Shown piece after piece: positions 11,701 to 24,029 of a DNA stretch of 64,000 nucleotides. The notes beneath the pieces were generated by a model. That model did not search any database. It worked only from the letters and a program-made list of their open reading frames with translations, and was not told where the DNA came from. Source of the DNA: Limnanthes douglasii subsp. nivea (lineage: Eukaryota; Streptophyta; Magnoliopsida; Brassicales; Limnanthaceae); contig JAUPFV010000001.1 of assembly GCA_036936605.1 (NCBI GenBank), positions 156,211,187 through 156,275,186 of the forward strand, written 5' to 3'. Positions within the stretch are counted from its first letter, which is position 1; the number at the start of each line of letters is the position of its first letter. A program made the position numbers and the translations under genes.

Positions 11701-13483
11701 TATTAGTTAGGTCTAGGCGTGCATATGCTTTAAATTGAGTTTATGCCCATTCGAAAGCTCATATGTGGTCCTAATAGTAGCCTTAGTGGAACCTTTGTTG
11801 AGTATATAAGCGACGCATTTGATGGCTTCCTCACATAAATAAAGTGGTGATATAAGTGACTTATCACATTTTTTTTACCATCTCTTTTAGTTTTTGGTTC
11901 CACCTCTCAGATACACCATTCATGCAGGGTGAACCCAAAGTTATGTATTAAGGGACTATCCCACACTACTCTAGGTATTTTACAAAGGGCCATTGATGTT
12001 GTTCAGCTGATCCATCATATCTGTCATAAGACTCACCATTAGGGTCAAATTTCATCTTAATGCTTTAATCGAGTTTATTTTCAACTTCAATCCTAAAATC
12101 TTTGAAGTTGTTAAGAGCCTCAAACTTTTCATGAAGGATAAAAAGGTATCTGAAATAAGAGAAGTCGTCAATAAATTATGTAATGTATCACTTCCCGTTC
12201 CACAATTCATGTGGAATCGATCCACATATGTTGCTATGTATCAATTCTAAGACTTATTTTGCTCTATTTACCCTTACTTTTGGTTTTTGTTTGTTTTCCT
12301 TTAATACACTCGGTACATATATTGAAACTAGCTTTTGATCTGTGACCTAATCGCTTGTACCACAGTTTAAAAGATCTTTTACATTTACTAATTTTGTTTA
12401 TTATATGTTGTGCAGTCATATCAATATGACGATTATCAACAATATGTAATAAATGAATTATTATCTTTCATCAAATTTCCATTCCAAAAAATTACATTAT
12501 TTAAAGAGAATGTAAAACAATTATTTCCCATGTTGCAAGTCCAAAATTAGAAAGGAAAATTTCCTCGATTTTTTTTTGGGAACATACATTAAATTCTCAA
12601 GAAATAAAATAGGATTAGTGTACAGTTGTAATTGTAAATCACATATAGCTAAAACATGACAAGAGCTCATGTCACTGAAAATACATCTTTTGTCCTTAGT
12701 TAGTATCATGCTCTTTGATATAACTTGCAAAACAAATACAGACATGAGTTATTGCAGGTGAATCAACCAACCAAGTATTTATTTTCATAGAAATAATATT
12801 AATTTATGTAACAATTAAATATATAAGAGTATTTTTCTGAACATGTAAGCCTGACGTTTCTCACAATTCTTCTTTAGACATTGATTTTATTTCCAGAAAA
12901 ACGTAAAACAATAGTCGATTATTTATGCTGTTTCCTCATCATATAACCTTGACCCAGTCATTTTCCATCTATCGTTCGCTTAGGCCCTGCCCCATCTGAA
13001 GATGTTGTCATGTGAGGCTCAGACGTTACCCCTTTAAGTCTTTCATCATCATGCGAAGCATGGGAAATCAACTTATTGATATTAGATTTTTTCCGCATGT
13101 AGTTATAGATGGACTAGAAATACTTAAACCATTCCGGCAACGACAAAAATATGAACCCCAATATACATTCCTCACGATTATCTACCCTGATTGCCTTCTA
13201 CTTTTGTCCAATCACAGATATTCTAAGAATTTGGTCCTTTATTTTACCTTTACTAGTGTACTTCTTGTTAGAGAGCTCGTTCACAAGATATGACATCTCT
13301 ACTCTTTCGTTCTTAGCAAAGGCTCTCTCAATCTCTGTGAGAAAGGCCATGACAGTTGTAACATTATTTGGGACATCGAGTTGAAGTGCTACTAGTATTT
13401 CCGATAAAATTAGGCACGTACATACCTTATTTGACTTCTCCCGCATTTCATGTTCCTTACATTCTTTCAGTGTATTCTCCCAC
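11700..13483 (-). mobile_element. Copia-1: decayed Ty1/copia remnant (gag and integrase pieces)
   Basis: On the minus strand, about 12,850-13,485 resembles a copia gag (an open frame of 95 residues followed by decayed sequence with a DELISH-like stretch), and about 11,700-12,400 is a decayed integrase: HSNICGSIPHELWNGK, FIDDFSYFRY and MNGVSERWN (counterparts of DVWGP, FVDDFSR and QQNGVAERRN), followed by AVYILNK-like and IRTPYELSNG-like stretches at 11,700-11,860. Reverse transcriptase and both LTRs are absent. Frames are broken every few dozen codons. It is a different copia lineage from the element to its right, which abuts it at about 13,515. Confidence 0.65.
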
Positions 13484-13520
13484 ATCGAGTTGAAGTGCTA
13501 CTAGTATTTCCTATAAAATT
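13374..13520. repeat. 36-bp direct repeat at the Copia-1/Copia-2 junction
   Basis: The stretch CATCGAGTTGAAGTGCTACT plus about 16 further bases occurs at 13,374-13,409 and again at 13,484-13,519, with 74 bp between and one or two differences. The right copy sits at the breakpoint where the Copia-2 polyprotein stops after SCEAEF. Both copies end in ATAAAATT before diverging, a microhomology at the join. Confidence 0.8.
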
Positions 13521-16500
13521 CGGCCTCACAGGATGAAAGAGCAACGCATCGCTGCTTCTGTGAAACCCAAGAAATCAAACTCTCATCAAGATAGAATGCC
13601 ATTCCAGTAGTACTCTTCCTGTCCTCAACACTACCAGCTAGATCACTGTCCGAGAAACCTGATAGTATATAATTTCCTCGTCCCTTAGTGTAGATCAGAC
13701 CATAATGCAACGTACCTTTCACATATCTACAAATTCTCTTTACAACATTTAAGTGCAACACTGTAGGTTTCTCCATAAAACGACTCACAATCCCTACTGC
13801 ATATGATATGTCTGGCCGAGTATACACTAAGTAGCGTAAACCTCCAACTAAACTTTTGTAGTAGGTCGAGTTAACTGGTTCCCCATTTGTGTCTGCGTCA
13901 ATCTGCAATTTAAACTCCATGGGATATTTCACAGCATTACATTCACTCATACCTGCGTTTTGAAGCACTTTTCTAGCATACGTTGTTTGTTTGATATCGA
14001 TAAAACCATTTCCTTGATCCACCTCCAAACCCAAGTAATATGACAGTCTGCCAAGATCGGTCATGTCAAATTCTCTATTCATCTCCCCCTTGAATTTGAC
14101 AATGTATGAAAGACTGGTGCCTGTGATAATTAGGTCGTCAACATAGACGCCAACAATGAGTGATTCCTTGCCTGATCGTCGTGTGTATACGGCATGTTCA
14201 TAAGGACATTTCTCAAAACCCAAGTGAAGCAGATACTTGTTTAAACGAGCATACCAGGCCCTGGGTGCTTGGCATAATCCGTATAAGGCCTTTAATAATT
14301 TGTAGACTTTGTGTTCTTTGCCTTTCTGAACATATCCTTTTGGCTGGCGCACGTAGACTTCTTCGAGGAGAAAACCATTTAGAAAAGCATATTTAACATC
14401 GAGGTGGTGAACCTCCCACTCGTTCTTGGCTGCGAGAGCGAGGAGTAAGCGAACTGTTTCCAATCGTGTCACAGGGGCGAAAACCTCGTCGTAATCAATA
14501 CCTTGTTTCTGCACATATCCCTTGGCAACCAGGCGGGCTTTATGTTTGATCACAGCACCATTTGTGTCCCGTTTCAACTTAAACACCCATTTGAGGTCAA
14601 TGGCCTTGTGACCCTGTGGTAAATCAGTTAGCGTCCACGTACCATTTCTCTCAATAGTGTCAATTTCTGTGTTCATTACAACTCGCCATGCTTCGTCTGT
14701 GACAGCTTGCTCATACGTAACTGGTTCATCAATGCCAGACAGGAGTAACTCATCCTCTAGTTCCACAATTTTAGTGTTTGCATAAATGTCTGAGAGGCGT
14801 CGGAAGCGTTGAGGCTCACTCTCCGTGCTAGTCATACTGGTACTGGATCCTTCGATTGTTGCAGATGAAGTGGATGAACATATAGGAGATATATTTGATG
14901 GTGACACATGAGATGTATGTGATGATGACAAAGGAGTGTGAGGTGAAACAAGAGTGAAAGGACTGTTGAGCTCAGAGCTGTCTTGTGTATCTTCCTCAGA
15001 ACTTTCGAGTGTGAACCAACCCACTGCAGGAGCATCTCGTTCGCTGACTGCATTCCAAGTCCAACCCTTTGATTCATTGAAAGTAACGTCTCTGCTGACA
15101 TGTATGCGCCCTCTGTCTGGGTCGTACAATCGCCAGGCTTTGGTTCCTGGTTCCCTTCCAAAATGGACAAGCAGCTTACTACGGCTATCTAGTTTGTGTG
15201 TGTGAGCTGATGGTATCTTCATATAAGAGATGCACCCAAATATTTTTAAAGAATCAACAGATGGCTTACGTTCAAACCAGGCTTGGTACAGTGTGATGGA
15301 TGAGAGTGCTCGAGTGGGTAGCTTGTTGAGAATATAGACCGCGTGCCTGACAGCTTCTCCCCAGAACTTTGCAGGTACCTCCATTTCTTTCAACAGGCTT
15401 CGAGCCATGGCAACCACAGTCCTATTACGGCGTTCTACAACACCGTTTTGTTGAGGTGTGTAGGGCGCCGTATAGTGTCTCATTATGCCTGTCTCCTCAC
15501 AGAATGCCTCGAAAGCTTTTGAACAAAATTCTCCACCACGGTCAGTGCGAAAAACTTAAATGTTCTGTTTTTTCCTTGTATTCTCGACTAGCAGTTTAAA
15601 TTTCTTAAAACACGTTAGTGCCTCATCCTTAGTTTTAAGCATGTATACCCACATCATACGAGTAAAATCATCAACAAGTAGCAGAAAATAATTGTTACCA
15701 GCTGGAGTGGAAGGCGAAATAGGCCCAGAAAGATCACCATGTATTAGTTCTAGTGCATGCTTAGCAGTAAAATTTGGGTGAGTAGGAAAAGGCTTACGAG
15801 ATTGTTTGGACATAAGACAACCACCACAAATTTCTTTTGGCTGAGTGATCGAGGACAGTCCGTACACCATCTGTTCCTTAGACATTAGCTGCATTGCTTT
15901 GTAGTTGACATGTCCAAGGCGTGAATGCCACAGTCGTGCCCTTTCTTCCTCCTTTGTGAGTAAACAAACGGCTTGAGTTCCTTCGATGTGGATTTTGTAG
16001 AGGCGGTTTGCAGAGCGTCTCACATGCATAAGAAGTCTCCCACAGCTGTCATAGATCCACAAACTCTCCCCATTAAGCATGACTCGATGTCCTTCCTCTG
16101 AAAGTTGGCCCAAACTTATGATATTGCTTTTCAATGTGGGGATGTAGTACACTCCATCCAGCATTCTAGTTTCACCATTTCGACAAAAGATTCTTATTGA
16201 TCCTTTACCCTCGATTTTTACCAAGGACCCATCACCAAACTTTACTCGTCCCTTAACTGATTTATCCAGTTTTTCAAACTTTTCGTAACACCCCGTCATG
16301 TGATTACTAGCCCCATTATCCAAATACCAAATATTTTCCTCCATTCCTGTTGCTTTCGAATCTGCACCTTCAGTCAACAGTATCACACCATCTGCACTTT
16401 CTGCATACATCGCCATCAAGAGTGCAGGTTCATCATCATTCATTGTTTGCGTCAGGTTGGCCTCTCCTCGTTGCAGTCTATCCTTCCTTGATTTTCGACA

Positions 16501-17361
16501 TTCGGCTGCAAAATGTCCATAGGCACCACAATTGAAGAACTTTATTTTGCCTCTGTCAATTCTACCACGACCAGTTTGATTATCTCTTTCTCGATAAGCA
16601 TGTCCAACCTGTTGTCCTCCTCGATTTGATCGTTTCAGCCATTCTTCGCGTGTAAGCAAGAGTTTTCCACTATTGTTTTCTCGTTTTGACCATTCCTCCT
16701 CAGTCAACAAGAGTTGTTGTTGTCCTCCTTTGCTCTCTTCTTTTCCAGATAATCGTTCCTCATGAGCTTTCAGAGAGCCGATTACCTCTTCAACTGATAT
16801 AGTTTCCAGATTCCCAAATTGTTCGATAGCTGAAGCTATTTGCAAGAATTTAGGTGGAACCGCCCTGAGCAATTTTTTCACAACATACTCTTCTCCAATT
16901 GTTTCTCCAAGTGCCCTGATGTTTGCCACCAAGCCATTTAACTTCAAGCAGAAATCATCCAATTGTTCCGAATCCTTCATGTTTAAAGACTCAAACTCAG
17001 CCTTAAGAGTCTGTGCCTTTGCTTTCTTGACTTTTTCAGCACCTAACGAGACAGTTTTAATAGCCTCCCACGCATCTCTAGAGGTTTTCCGTTCTGCAAG
17101 TGTCAACATGAGCTCCTTTGGGATGCTTTGATAAATCATGGCCATAACACGTTTGTCTATCTTCTCCTCCACATTGGTCTTTGGATTCTTGGATTCAACC
17201 GCTTCCCATACGCCGTGAGCCTGCATAAATATTTTCATTTTCATAGCCCAAGCAGTGTAGTTCGTCCTTAATAACATTGGAAACACCAGAACTATTTTTC
17301 CTTCTTTGTTGCTGCTTGACTCTGCCATGTTGCTTGCCTTCGAGATACTAGTGTTGAACAA
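13515..17361 (-). pseudogene. Copia-2 gag-pol polyprotein, one internal stop and truncated 3' end
   Basis: Reads from 17,361 (or the Met at about 17,328) leftward. Gag (UBN2-type) about 17,300-16,560; zinc knuckle about 16,550-16,500 as FFNCGAYGHFAAEC, first cysteine replaced by Phe; protease about 16,330 as YLDNGASNHMTG, where the usual D-T/S-G triad is DNG; gag-pre-integrase with the zinc-binding HXXXH (WHSRLGHVNY) about 15,920; integrase core with DLSGP about 15,740, the DRGGE stretch about 15,530 and PQQNGVVERRN about 15,440; reverse transcriptase with YVDDLIITG about 14,130; RNase H up to SSCEAEF. The single in-frame stop is TAA at 15,556-15,558 in the integrase, just before the second catalytic Asp. 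The changes in knuckle and protease alone would disable virus-like-particle maturation. Confidence 0.9.
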
Positions 17362-17373
17362 GAAAAATATAAA

Positions 17374-17385
17374 GCTCTGATACCA
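17374..17385 (-). promoter_or_regulatory. Copia-2 primer-binding site (initiator tRNA-Met)
   Basis: TGGTATCAGAGC on the minus strand, complementary to the 3' end of plant initiator tRNA-Met, 2 nt inside the 5' LTR boundary. Confidence 0.9.
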
Positions 17386-17387
17386 GA

Positions 17388-17633
17388 TGTTAGTACTGAA
17401 TTGTATAAAAGAAAGAAATAGATGATTACTTGAGTAAACTTCAACTGGGATTGTATTTTATACGGAATGAAAATACAATGATAACAACTGCTATCCCTAC
17501 AAACTAGCAGCATGACCTGGGAGTTTCCTACTAACTTGCAACTACTCCTAAACACCACAACGTATATTTTGAATTATTCAAAATGCAATACTTAAAGTAA
17601 ATATAACAAAACATGTTTAGATAAATCCCAACA
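17388..17633 (-). repeat. Copia-2 5' LTR, 246 bp
   Basis: Minus strand begins TGTTGGGATTTATC and ends CAGTACTAACA, so the ends are the usual TG...CA with TGTT/AACA inverted tips. The primer site follows. No partner LTR exists in the window, so age cannot be taken from LTR divergence. Confidence 0.85.
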
Positions 17634-17896
17634 TATACCTGGTTGAAACTCAACAAATACCACCGTATTCGTTAGATATATCCGATTCAGACCAAAAAGA
17701 ACCAAAAAGAAGAAATGAGAGAAATAAAGTGTAGTTTCCGCAAGGGAAACAAAAACCAACGAGGTATAAGGGGACTACAATGTCGAAAATGGCTAACATG
17801 GGCTTCCGAAAACCATCAAAACGGAACGCAAAAATAATACTTAATAAAAATAATGTCCCGAAGATACAAAATAAAAAATAAAAATCTATCAACTGA

Positions 17897-17907
17897 GGTG
17901 AGCAAAC
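17897..17907. repeat. LINE-2 target-site duplication, left copy
   Basis: GGTGAGCAAAC, repeated exactly at 24,019-24,029 after the poly(A) tail. Fixes the element at 17,908-24,018. The 263 bases to the left (17,634-17,896) hold nothing I recognise. Confidence 0.85.
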
Positions 17908-18159
17908 ATCTATTGATTCTCTGGTGTTTGTTTGATTACCTCTCTTCTTCAGAGTTTCATTCTCCCTGTTTTCTGTGAAAGTTTTGGCTCTGTTCTACAG
18001 AGGTTTTTCGTTGCTTTGCCTTTGAAGGCTTGTTGATCCTTAGCCTCTTTTCTGCTTGGAGTTGTTTTGTTGATTGATGCTTTGTTCTTCCGAGTTGCTT
18101 TGTCTTTTTTTTGCTTTCGAAGGGTTTTTGAGTTTTGGCGTTCTGTTCTCGTTTTGGCC

Positions 18160-19434
18160 ATGAATGGTCTCCCTAATAGTGAAGAGTATCCTGCTCTTCC
18201 CTCGGGAAACAGCAAGGAGGAACCCAAAAGCAAAAAGTCTTACGCTGAAGTTCTGTCTCCGGTGTGTGTTAACGGTCAAAATACAAGAAATGTGTTGAAG
18301 CCAGAATTCGTGAAATGTATGGCTGATCATAATGTTGTGCAATTTGATAAAGAAATAAAAAATCTGATCTTAAAGCAATCCAAATCGACGCTCATTAGAA
18401 AGTTTAGCCAGGGTATACCCAAACGTACAGCTTCTCAAAAGTTCATGGATGTATTTAAATTTAAAGGGGAATACACTTATGTGACACTGGACTCTAGACA
18501 GATTTTGGTTGAGTTTTCTCTTATGGAAGATGTGTCAAAATTCTGGTCTAAGCCGTTTTGGTATGTGGAGGGGAAGCTGATGAGGGTTCTAAAGTGGACT
18601 CCTGATCTTGGCAAGAACAAAGAAAGTCCCATAGTATTGATGTGGGCTCGTTTTGAAAACATGCCTGAATATCTATACAACGAGTGGATCGTTGGGGATA
18701 TTGCGGCCTCTTTGGGTATGGTTTAGAAAACTTTTGTTCCTAAGTATAATCGGGTGAATGCTGGGGCTGCTTATGCTCTTTTGGAATTTGATGTATCGTG
18801 TTTACTTAAAAGAAAGGTCTGGGTTGGGTTTGGTGAGAAGGAGGGGTGCTGGATTGGTGTAAGTTATAGGAACGTTCATGATTATTGCTTTAGTTGTTCT
18901 CATTTGGGCCATAAAGCAGATGATTGTAAAAAGAATGTTACTAAAACTGAAGAAAGGAAAACTAAAGAAAAGCTTAATGAAGCCAGTCAAAATTCTGATA
19001 ATATTACCAAGAAAGATGTTCAATCTGTTAACATTAGTAATTTGGATACATCAGTTAAGGAACAACCCTTTATAAAGGTTTACAAAAGAAGGCTAAAATC
19101 GATTATAACTCCTAAGGATAATACTGCTCCTTGTAGTCCTTCTTTTATTGTTTCTTCTGCTAGAGAGCCTGACATTATTGGGGCTCTTCAAGATTTGGAT
19201 GAGGACATGTCTGTTTGTCAGGATGCCAAGCTGGATTCCAAGCAGGATTCTCCACAAGAGAAGAACTTGGGCAGCTATAACCCTTCTCCAAAGGCTAGCT
19301 CGTCTGATCAGGATTTCAATGATATTATTACCAGGAAGATCACATCTGCAAGAAAAAACAGTAAAGTTAAAAGATTGTCTATTAACTCTCTTCGCAAAAG
19401 AGAGAAATCCATAATTAAATCTTTTTCAGAATGA
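18160..19434 (+). pseudogene. LINE-2 ORF1 (DUF4283/CCHC RNA-binding protein), one internal stop
   Basis: ORF1 of about 425 codons. The start at 18,160 gives MNGLPNSEEYPALPSG, whose EEYPALPS matches the ORF1 start of LINE-3 (EEYPSLHS) and the EEFPPLKG of family A. Domains: N-terminal acidic leader, DUF4283-type domain at about residues 60-190 (VEFSLMEDVSKFW, LKWTPD), CCHC knuckle at about 18,880-18,930 (YCFSCSHLGHKADDC; CX2CX4HX4C, all four ligands present), then a charged tail. One in-frame TAG at 18,724-18,726 splits it; both halves stay in the same frame. The TGA at 19,432-19,434 overlaps the ORF2 start. Confidence 0.9.
19386..19404 (+). promoter_or_regulatory. Predicted RNA hairpin upstream of the ORF1/ORF2 stop-start, LINE-2
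   Basis: CTCTCTT pairs with AAGAGAG (7 bp, loop CGCAA), ending 26 nt before the ATGA at 19,431. It differs in sequence from the family-A hairpin but has a similar place. Function inferred. Confidence 0.4.
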
Positions 19435-22400
19435 TAAAGTTTCTATGTTGGAATGCTCGTGGTGTGAATAACAATCCTACGTTGGCCAGACTTAATCACA
19501 TAATCAGTAATGACAGTGTCAAGTTTATTGCTATTCAGGAGCCTATGGCCAGGTTAGAGAATATTGATCTTATTGCTCGAAGGTTAGGGTATCCTAATTT
19601 TGCTTCTAATATTTCTAACAAAGTATGGATGTTTTGGGCTGTAGACGTTAATATTTCTGTTATTCATAGTCATGAGCAATTTCTTCATGTGGAAATCAAT
19701 TATAATAATTTTCTGGTTTATTCACTGCTATTTATGCTAAGAATCAGAGAGCTCATCGTAGACTTCTATGGAGTCAATTGAGTCAAATTAATAGTCAGGA
19801 TAAATATTGGATAGTTGCAGGGGATTTTAATGCAATTACATGTCCTAAAGATCAGCTATGTTGTGCTTCTTTTGATAGTGGTAGTGTGGAGGACTTCAAT
19901 GACTGCATCAGGCAGTGTAGTCTTGAGGATCCTGGCTTCAGTGGCTCAAGGTATACATGGAGTAACAACAAAGTGTGGAAAAGGTTAGACCGGGTTTTAG
20001 TTAATCAAAAGTTGTCTTCTAATTGGAATATTCAGGTTTTCCACATGGTCAGAACTTGCTCTGACCATGCCCTTCTTCTCATTTCTATCTCTAACTTGCA
20101 CAACAGATGTTATAGTAATAATAAGGGTTGTTTCAAGTTCTTAAATGTTTGGGCTAACCATCCTGATTTCCTAAGTGGTGTGAAGCAGAATTGGGATAAA
20201 AGATGTAATGGTGATCCTAATGTTCTATTCTGGTACAAGCTTAAGCGTCTCAGGAAGTATCTTAAAGACTGGAACTCTACTGTATTTGGTAACATTTTCA
20301 ATAAAGTTAAGGATTCTACTATTGATGTTAATATTTGTGAATTGGCTCATCAGCAGGCTAATAATAATATAACTAAGTCTAAGTTGGCTAAAGCTAACAG
20401 TTTATTAATCAATGCTCTTAAAAATGAGGAGTGTTATTGGCGTCAGAAATTCTATAATACTTGGTTAAATGAGAGTGATGGTAACACTAAGGTCTATTAC
20501 AACTATGTGGCTAAGAAGAAAAAGAAGAATACTATCATTGGTGTTAAAGATGGGGGTATATGGCTTACTGACCAGGATAAAATTGCGAACTCTGCTGAGT
20601 TATATTTTAAGCATATTCTCTCTAGTAACTGCAATAATTATAATACTGATATGCCTCAGGATTCAATTCTTAACAATATACCTAAGCTCATTATGGACAG
20701 GGATAATGAAGCTATTCTTAAGCAGACTAGCAAGGAGGAAGTGTGGTCCATTGTTATGGGGATGAAGAATGATGGTGCCCCTGGCACTGATGGTTTCAAC
20801 TATTTCTTTCTTAAGTGTTGTTGGGATATCATTAGCAGTGATCTATGTAATGCGTTAAATTCTTATCTAAGGGGTGCTAGTATCCCTGGTGGTGTCTTTG
20901 CTACTGGGATTTGTCTCATCCCTAAAGGTCCTAACCCTATGTCTTGGAACAACTACAGGCCAATAAGCCTGTGCACTATCTTCAATAGGCTTATATCTGG
21001 TCTTATCAATAAGAGACTCCCTTACATTCTTCCTAGCATTGTCTCTAGAGTTCAAAGTGGTTTTGTAAAGAACAGAATCATTCATGATAATGTTCTTATT
21101 GCTAAAGAAATGCTCCATAATATAAAAAGGAAACCTACTAAAGGAAACATTATTTTGCAGTTAGATATGAAAAAAGCATTTGATAGAATGTCTCATGCCT
21201 TTGTCATAAATACTCTTAAAAGATTTGGCTTTTCTGAAAATGTTTTGTCCCTAATTAATATGCTTATATCTAATGTTATGGTTTCGGTCCTGATTAATGG
21301 TGTTAGTATTGGTTATTTTCATCAAAAGAATGGGCTTAGACAAGGAGACCCTTTGTCCCCTTGTCTTTTTATTCTGGCTGAGGAAGCTCTTCTTAGAGGC
21401 TTGTCTAATCTATACAATGCTAACTCTAGTATGAAGTTTTACTTAAAGTCAGATTTTGCCTTGCCTTGTTTAGCCTTCGCAGATGACATTATCATCTTCT
21501 CAAATAGCACTTCCTCCTCCATTAGCTGCCTGAGTAACCTGCTGGATAAATATCAATTTGAATCAGGTCAATTGATTAATAAAGAAAAGACGAAGCTGTT
21601 GACCTCGACTATTTGCAAAAGTGAAAACATTACCAGAATTAAAACTGCTACTGGCTTCAATGTGGAGCAGGCTCCTTTTACCTACTTGGGGATCACTATT
21701 GCTGCAAATAATAAAGGGAAGCATTATCTTCCTCTTCTCAATAAAATTTATAACAAAATATATCTATGGGATATGAAAAATCTATCTTTTGGGGGCAGAT
21801 GATCCCTTATAAAGAATGTGCTTTATCCTATTATCTATTTTTGGATGCAAAGCTGTCTGCTTCCTAAGACTATTATCTCTAAAATTGAGCATTGTTTTAA
21901 CAGATTTCTTTGGAGATCTAAGTACAATGAGAAAGATATTCATTGGTCTAATTGGGGTGGGCTTTGTAGGCCTTTTGATGAAGGAGGGTTGAATGTCAAA
22001 CTTTTGTTTGACATTCAGATTGCTTTTTCTTATAAGCTTTGGTATCATTTTAGGCAGAAAAGCTCTCTCTGGTCTGATTTTATGCATGCAACTTATTGTA
22101 GCTATGGGCATCCTTTAAATATCGAGTGTAATGTTTCTGATTCTATAGTTTGGAAGAGGCTCTGTGCTATTAAGGGTAAGGCTGATCAATATATTAGTTG
22201 GAGTCTTGGCAATGGGGAAATAGATTTTCGGAAAGACTCTTGGCTTCTTAAGAGCCCTATTGCTAATAATTTCATTTCTAATGCTTATTTTCTTCCTGTT
22301 AAGGTTAATTCTTTTTGGAAAGAGGGTGCTTGGGATATTGCTACTCTCAGTACTTTCCTCCCTATTGAATATCTTAATCGTATTTCCACTACTAAAATAT

Positions 22401-23521
22401 TCTATGGTGTTAGTGACAAAATCGAATGGATCTTATCTAGGGATAAAAGTTTCAGTACTAAGGTTACTTGGGATACTATTAGATCTGGTTATACTAAACA
22501 ATCTATTTTTAAGAAAGTTTGGCATCATTTTATTCCTAGCAAGTTTTCTTTTCTCTGTTGCAAACTTTTAAAAAACTATGCTCATATAGACAATATTCTT
22601 ACTAAAAAGCATATGATGATTGTTTCTAAGTGTCAGTTTTGCTATAATTGTGAGGATAAGTCTCATCTTTTCATAAGTTACAATTTTGCTTGGTCTCTTT
22701 GGAACTATTTTGGTATAATGTTCAAAGTCCCTGTGAGACGGTTCATGTCTCGCAGTCATATGCTTCATTGTTGGTTCTGGTCTTCTGGTTGTGGTTTTCA
22801 TATTACTCATGTTGTGCCTCAAGTTATTTTATGGGCTATTTGGGTCAACCGTAACCATCACAAGTTTGATAAGCCTTATGATAATTTTGAGGGTGTTGTT
22901 ACTAAGATTAAAAAAGTGATTCTAGGTATTGATTCTAAACTAAAACCTAAGCACTGGTCTGGGGTTACTGATGCAGGGGCTTACTTAGGTGGTCTTTCTA
23001 TTGGAAGGATGAAAGTAAGGTACCTGAAATGGATGCCTCCGTGTAATGGAAGGCTAAAAGTCAATGTTGATGGTGCCATGAGCTGCGTTGGGGAAGCTTC
23101 TGGTGGTCTGGTGGTTCGTGACAATCAGGGCGCCATTGTTGCTGGTGCTGGTTTTCTGTTTGGTAAACTGAGTCCCTTGCAAGCAGAAAGTAAAGCTTTG
23201 TTAGAAGCTCTACTTCTTTGTAAAAGAAATGGATGGAATAACGTAGATGTGGAATCAGACTGTCTTATCTTGGTCAATAATGTGGTTTCTGGTGATATTT
23301 CTATTGGATGCTCGATCGCTTCTATTTGTCGAAAGCTGGTTTCTTCTGCTATGTTTCTTCGTCACATTTCTCGTACCCAAAATGCAGCTGCAGATTGGGT
23401 CGCGAAATGGGTCTTGAAGGATAAATCGAGCTGTTCTTTCTCTAATGTCGATGTTCCTACACCATTGCTAGCCATTATCACTCTGGATAGCTTAGGTGTA
23501 GGTTATATCGATCCGGGTTAG
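19431..23521 (+). pseudogene. LINE-2 ORF2 (AP endonuclease - reverse transcriptase - RNase H)
   Basis: Polyprotein of about 1,360 codons. AP-type endonuclease 19,431-20,090: FLCWNARG, FIAIQEP, GDFNAI, RYTWSN, SDHALLL. Reverse transcriptase about 20,700-21,700: GAPGTDGFN, YRPISLC, LDMKKAFD, GLRQGDPLSP and catalytic FADD at about 21,476, all intact. Zinc-binding region about 22,630-22,710. Plant-type RNase H about 23,020-23,430 with NVDGA, AESKALLEAL, VESDC and RTQNAAADWVAK. Lesions: one-base frameshift at about 19,718 in the endonuclease, and TGA at 21,800-21,802; the frame resumes unchanged after the stop. Endonuclease nicks target DNA and RT primes on the nick. Confidence 0.92.
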
Positions 23522-24018
23522 GGTTTTCTTCATGGGTTTCTGAGTAAGGTGGTCTGAAGTGCTTTGATTGAGTCGGGTGGTGGCTTGTTGCAGAGAAAGG
23601 GATTTAAGGTTTGTTGTAGAGAAATGGGATTTAGGGTTTGGACCTTCTGATCCTCACTGCACTTCACCTATTTCCTTATTTTCCCCTCAATACTGAAGAG
23701 AAAAGGTACTGTAGGCGGCGTCTACCGAGTGTTTCAAAGATCTTTGGTGGTTGGAAGCTCTGTTGTCGATGGAGGTGTTTCCGAGCTCTGGAGGTTTTGA
23801 GAGAGAAAGGTGAAGTCGAATGGTGTTGTAGTCGATCTAGGGTTTATTTTGTTAGGGATTGGTCTCTGATTTGGGGCTTCATAATTGGTGTTAGGCCTTT
23901 TGTTTCTGTGAGGTTTACACTTGGGCCCTTTTATTTCGGTGAGGCTATATTTGGGCCCTATTTCCTTGTAAAACATTCTCATTGGTAATAAATTCGTCTA
24001 TTTTGCTGGAAAAAAAAG

Positions 24019-24029
24019 GGTGAGCAAAC
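24019..24029. repeat. LINE-2 target-site duplication, right copy
   Basis: GGTGAGCAAAC, identical to 17,897-17,907. The stretch from here to 24,373 is AT-rich with no gene seen. Confidence 0.85.

Larger units (their letters stand above)
13515..17633 (-). mobile_element. Copia-2: 3'-truncated Ty1/copia element with 5' LTR
   Basis: Minus-strand element: 5' LTR 17,388-17,633, tRNA-Met primer site, then a gag-protease-integrase-RT-RNase H polyprotein running left. It is cut off inside RNase H at about 13,515; the last part of RNase H, the polypurine tract and the 3' LTR are missing, so it cannot transpose. Codon structure is good for 3.8 kb with one in-frame stop, so it was inserted much later than Copia-1. 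Confidence 0.9.
17908..24018 (+). mobile_element. LINE-2: nearly intact full-length family-B LINE, 6.1 kb
   Basis: Complete non-LTR retrotransposon: 5' UTR 17,908-18,159, ORF1, ORF2 overlapping by ATGA, 3' UTR 23,522-24,009 and a short A tail at 24,010-24,017, bounded by an exact 11-bp duplication. The two reading frames are hit by only two stop codons and one single-base frameshift, the best-preserved LINE in the window. The 3' end (CTCATTGGTAATAAATTCGT before the tail) resembles that of LINE-3 at about 30,155-30,176, so both belong to one family. Confidence 0.95.

Noticed and set aside
13198..13485. Stand-alone 95-residue gene on the minus strand
   Set aside because: It lies in the decayed Copia-1 gag and begins in the duplicated 36-bp junction block; better explained as element sequence.
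17650..17892. Membrane-protein-like 80-residue minus frame
   Set aside because: Phe/Leu-rich reading of T-rich sequence between two elements; no start context, neighbours or motif to support it.
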